Shown one piece after another: positions 62,201 through 64,000 of a DNA stretch of 64,000 nt; positions within the stretch are counted from its first letter, which is position 1, and every line of letters begins with the position of its first letter. The translations under genes were made by a program, and so were the position numbers. Below the pieces are notes generated by a model. It was given only the letters and a program-made list of their open reading frames with translations, ran no database searches and was not told the DNA's origin. The stretch comes from Nautilus pompilius (lineage: Eukaryota; Mollusca; Cephalopoda; Nautilida; Nautilidae): assembly GCA_018389105.1 (NCBI GenBank), contig JACATO010000320.1:620001-684000 (forward strand), read 5' to 3'.

Positions 62201-63777
62201 TGCTCTTTTTATTATTGCCATTATATTTATTTTTCTCTTTCCTCAGCAGTACCATCAGGTGGTGCTAAGAAGGAAGGAAAGATCATTTTATTTTTAGCTC
62301 TAATTTAATTAGTGCATTAAAAAATCTAATTATCTAACAATACCTGAACAAAATGGTAGTGCAATACAGGCTGATGCCATTTAAATTTTTTTTTTAAATG
62401 CACAACATTGCGAAGCATTGATAGAATTTTTTTCAATAATTGCAAGATGTTTTTGTTGTTTTTTTAGAGAGATACACAATCGCCAGGATGCTGTTTATGA
62501 AATCATGCAGAATAAGTGTGGATGTATGGATAATCTGCAAAAAGTGCTGACCAGGATTCCTGATCTAGAGAAGGCCCTGTGTACTATCCTACATAGAAAG
62601 GTGGTTTTTCTTTCTTTGAATTGTCAAATGATAATGGAAAATAACTTTTTTTTACTATACAGTTTTTTTAAATACTTTAGTATTATTATTAATGTTGTTT
62701 GCTTATTTTTTAAAAAAAGTTATTGTCTGTAGATGTCTGTTACCTCCCTTTTATTCAGTACTGATTGAATTGATCAGAGGATAGAAAGCCTGCTTATGAA
62801 ACCAATTATGTCTACACATTTATGAGTTATCATTTGGTTATGGTGATAAAATTACATGTTACCATGTACATATAAGAATAATTGGGCAGGTTCACTAGTT
62901 AGTCTACCTGACTGCCATGGCTGAGGTCCCATGGTCAGGACAGGCTCAGTTTGCTATGGTTTCTTCTCGCTATTCTTCACCAGCTGGCCCAGCCATGCGG
63001 GTTTCCTCCTACATCTGAAAAACAGTTCTAGTAGAGACTTTCGATGGCTTTATTCACCATGTTGGCTACACTTAAATGGTTTAGCCTTGGAAGAACCTGA
63101 CCACCTATCAAGTTCTACCACAGCCGAGAGTTATGATTAGATGTTTTGTCGTGTTGTCAGAGCACAGTACTAATGATAATAACAATTAATCAGATATTAT
63201 CATATTCATACTTTAGAGAGCCACATTGTGTTCTTCAGCTCTTCAGAAGTGAAAGTAGAAAAAGTAGTGATATTAGAGCCCAGATGAACACCATATAGTA
63301 CTATGTCCAACAGTAATGGACATAAAGATGTGGTGATATTATTGAGAGAGTCACCTATAAATATTTGAAAAATATAAATTTTTAACTCACCAAAATTTCC
63401 TAAAAATTAAGGACTTAGCTGAGTTATTACAAAAAGTATTTAGTGTGGAAATAATTTTATTCTTCTAATGTCCCTTTAATAACTTCAAGCTAGGTATTAT
63501 TTTAATGAAATAAATGTTTTTCTTATTATTGTATTCATTTATTGTTGTTGTTTTTTTTTGCATGTTTTTATTGTTTTTTGTAAATTTAGTGCTCTCTCCT
63601 GGAGTTTTTCACAGTCTGTACAGCTCTTTATAGGATTTTCAAAGAGTTTCATATCCAGCATGAGTTATATGAGAAAGAAATCCAATCGCTTCAGCTACGT
63701 TTGATTATTGGCCAGATTCCCAAGCTGCTGGCAGATATCGATTCATTTAGCAGTGCAATACATGAGAGAGCAGCAAG
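50229..63777 (+). CDS. MSH3: MSH3, MutS homolog 3 (first eleven coding exons; 3' part beyond right edge)
   Basis: Subunit of MutS-beta (MSH2-MSH3), which recognises insertion/deletion loops in nuclear mismatch repair. Coding exons: 50229-50402, 52086-52592, 52747-52863, 54822-54939, 56407-56543, 57916-58082, 59551-59654, 60492-60609, 61764-61958, 62468-62600 and 63590-63777. They total 1958 nt with consistent phases (652 codons plus 2 nt). The N-terminus has a PCNA-interacting PIP box, QLTISRFF, at residues 25-32. Basic NLS-like stretches open exon 2. The mismatch-binding domain contains CGYKYRFFG, with Tyr217-Lys218 matching the human MSH3 wedge pair. The connector segment has [14 protein letters not shown] and [11 protein letters not shown]; then LQPVELLLP, the core block [20 protein letters not shown], and clamp residues follow. 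The ATPase domain is outside the window. Intron 4 looks U12-type (listed separately). Confidence 0.98.
54940..56406 (+). other. Probable U12-type AT-AG intron of MSH3 (intron 4 of the coding region)
   Basis: Exon 4 must end at ...GGAGAAG because the next in-frame codons reach TGA (54948-54950), and no GT donor restores the frame. The intron starts ATATCCTC, one base from the U12 AT-AC donor consensus ATATCCTT. Its 3' end carries ACCTTAATT (56390-56398), close to the U12 branch consensus TTCCTTAAC, with the branch A (56396) 10 nt from the terminal AG at 56406. Joining G with AT gives Asp and reads through GED-VDPL exactly as in the MSH3 family. A decayed mariner/Tc1 copy lies inside this intron. 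Confidence 0.88.
55370..56340 (+). pseudogene. Mariner/Tc1-type transposase remnant inside MSH3 intron 4
   Basis: Plus-strand frames give [12 protein letters not shown] with YVRRKAKE (first catalytic block) near 55770-55830 and [17 protein letters not shown] (the MVWG block) near 55870-55920. Then come [22 protein letters not shown] (in place of QQDNDPKHTSKLC) near 56010-56070, LAFKSKLH (in place of SPDLNPIE) near 56105, and a lysine-rich C-terminal stretch. The second acidic position appears kept; the last is lost. No terminal repeats were identified. Confidence 0.65.
59081..59245. repeat. Dispersed repeat copy A (SINE-like?)
   Basis: Shares with 62895-63010 the ordered segments gactgccat, a GA-rich joint, then TTCACCAGCc-GCCAGCCATG-GGG-TTcCTTC and a TCTGAAAAA-like tail. 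The orientation of the parent element is unknown. It lies in a MSH3 intron. Confidence 0.4.
60760..61369. mobile_element. Non-autonomous Tigger-like MITE, TA target site
   Basis: The left end is CAGTCGACCCCCGCGTAATC and the inverted right end is CAGTTGCCCCCTGGTATTCG. Both are flanked by TA (60758-60759 and 61370-61371). Just inside, both ends hold ATTCGCGG-type and TAGAACC/TAGAGCACC-type repeats. The 610-bp interior has no transposase. The CAGTxGxCCCC start and TA site indicate the Tigger/pogo group. It carries far more CpG than its surroundings, consistent with a younger insertion. It lies in MSH3 intron 8. Confidence 0.82.
62885..63170. repeat. Dispersed repeat copy B (SINE-like?)
   Basis: A better preserved relative of the 59081-59245 copy: gactgccatggctgaggtcc, then TCTTCACCAGCTGGCCCAGC, CATGCGGGTTTCCTCC and ATCTGAAAAAC, continuing into a GC-richer tail to about 63170 (GTTGTCAGAGCACAGTACT). 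The size near 285 bp suits a SINE. No A/B promoter boxes were identified with confidence. Confidence 0.42.
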
Positions 63778-64000
63778 GTGAGATTTATCTCAGGTGTTAT
63801 GAACAATCTGTATTTTGACAGAGTTGTACTAATCTGTCCCCCCACCCTGCTTTAAAGAACTTAAAATGATTTTTTATTCCAGAATTTTACATCTGTTAAT
63901 TTTTCAACAAATGGAAACAAAGAAAAGTGCAGACTGAAATGCAATTAATCACTTAGTTCTACAATTTAGTGAAAAATAGGTTATAGACAGGATTTAAAAG

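Noticed and set aside
1-64000. tRNA, rRNA, CRISPR array or prokaryotic operon signals
   Set aside because: Looked for and not seen; the spliced genes and transposon types make the window clearly eukaryotic.

Overview
The window is nuclear DNA from a vertebrate. It is AT-rich, with long introns, GT-AG splice sites, a CpG-rich shared promoter, and many decayed DNA transposons (Tc1/mariner, hAT, Tigger) plus one Penelope-like fragment. That repeat mix and a Tc1 copy of a type common in fishes suggest a non-mammalian vertebrate of fish or amphibian grade. The species cannot be fixed from the sequence. The only convincing protein-coding genes are multi-exon eukaryotic ones, and their exons were rebuilt by eye from splice sites, reading phase and remembered family sequences.

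Layout. (1) 1-13448, minus strand: the 5' seven exons of PTCD2, a mitochondrial pentatricopeptide RNA-binding protein, running off the left edge. An almost complete 1.57 kb Tc1 copy and a second transposase-like remnant sit in one of its introns. (2) 13449-13541: a 93-bp gap between two divergent start codons with a composite ETS/CRE site, evidently a bidirectional promoter. (3) 13542-37841, plus strand: a complete ten-exon gene for a 281-residue glucose-6-phosphate 1-epimerase (D-hexose-6-phosphate mutarotase family). Its 13.9-kb first intron carries a C-rich minisatellite, a Penelope GIY-YIG fragment and two hAT remnants. (4) 37842-49980: about 12 kb with no host gene recognised, holding a small MITE-like palindrome, two hAT remnants and a Tigger transposase remnant. 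(5) 50229 to the right edge, plus strand: the first eleven coding exons (652 codons) of MSH3, the mismatch-repair MutS-beta subunit. One intron has the hallmarks of a minor-spliceosome (U12) AT-AG intron.

The three genes do not form a pathway: they are a mitochondrial RNA factor, a sugar-phosphate mutarotase and a DNA repair protein. PTCD2 and the epimerase are probably co-expressed through the shared promoter. PTCD2 and MSH3 both lie on human 5q13-q14, so the linkage looks ancestral. The DHFR gene that is head-to-head with MSH3 in mammals was not found here. I found no convincing novel system. The points most worth checking are the AT-AG intron in MSH3, the epimerase gene in a vertebrate locus, the unusual acceptor of MSH3 exon 9, and the G4-capable minisatellite beside the bidirectional promoter.
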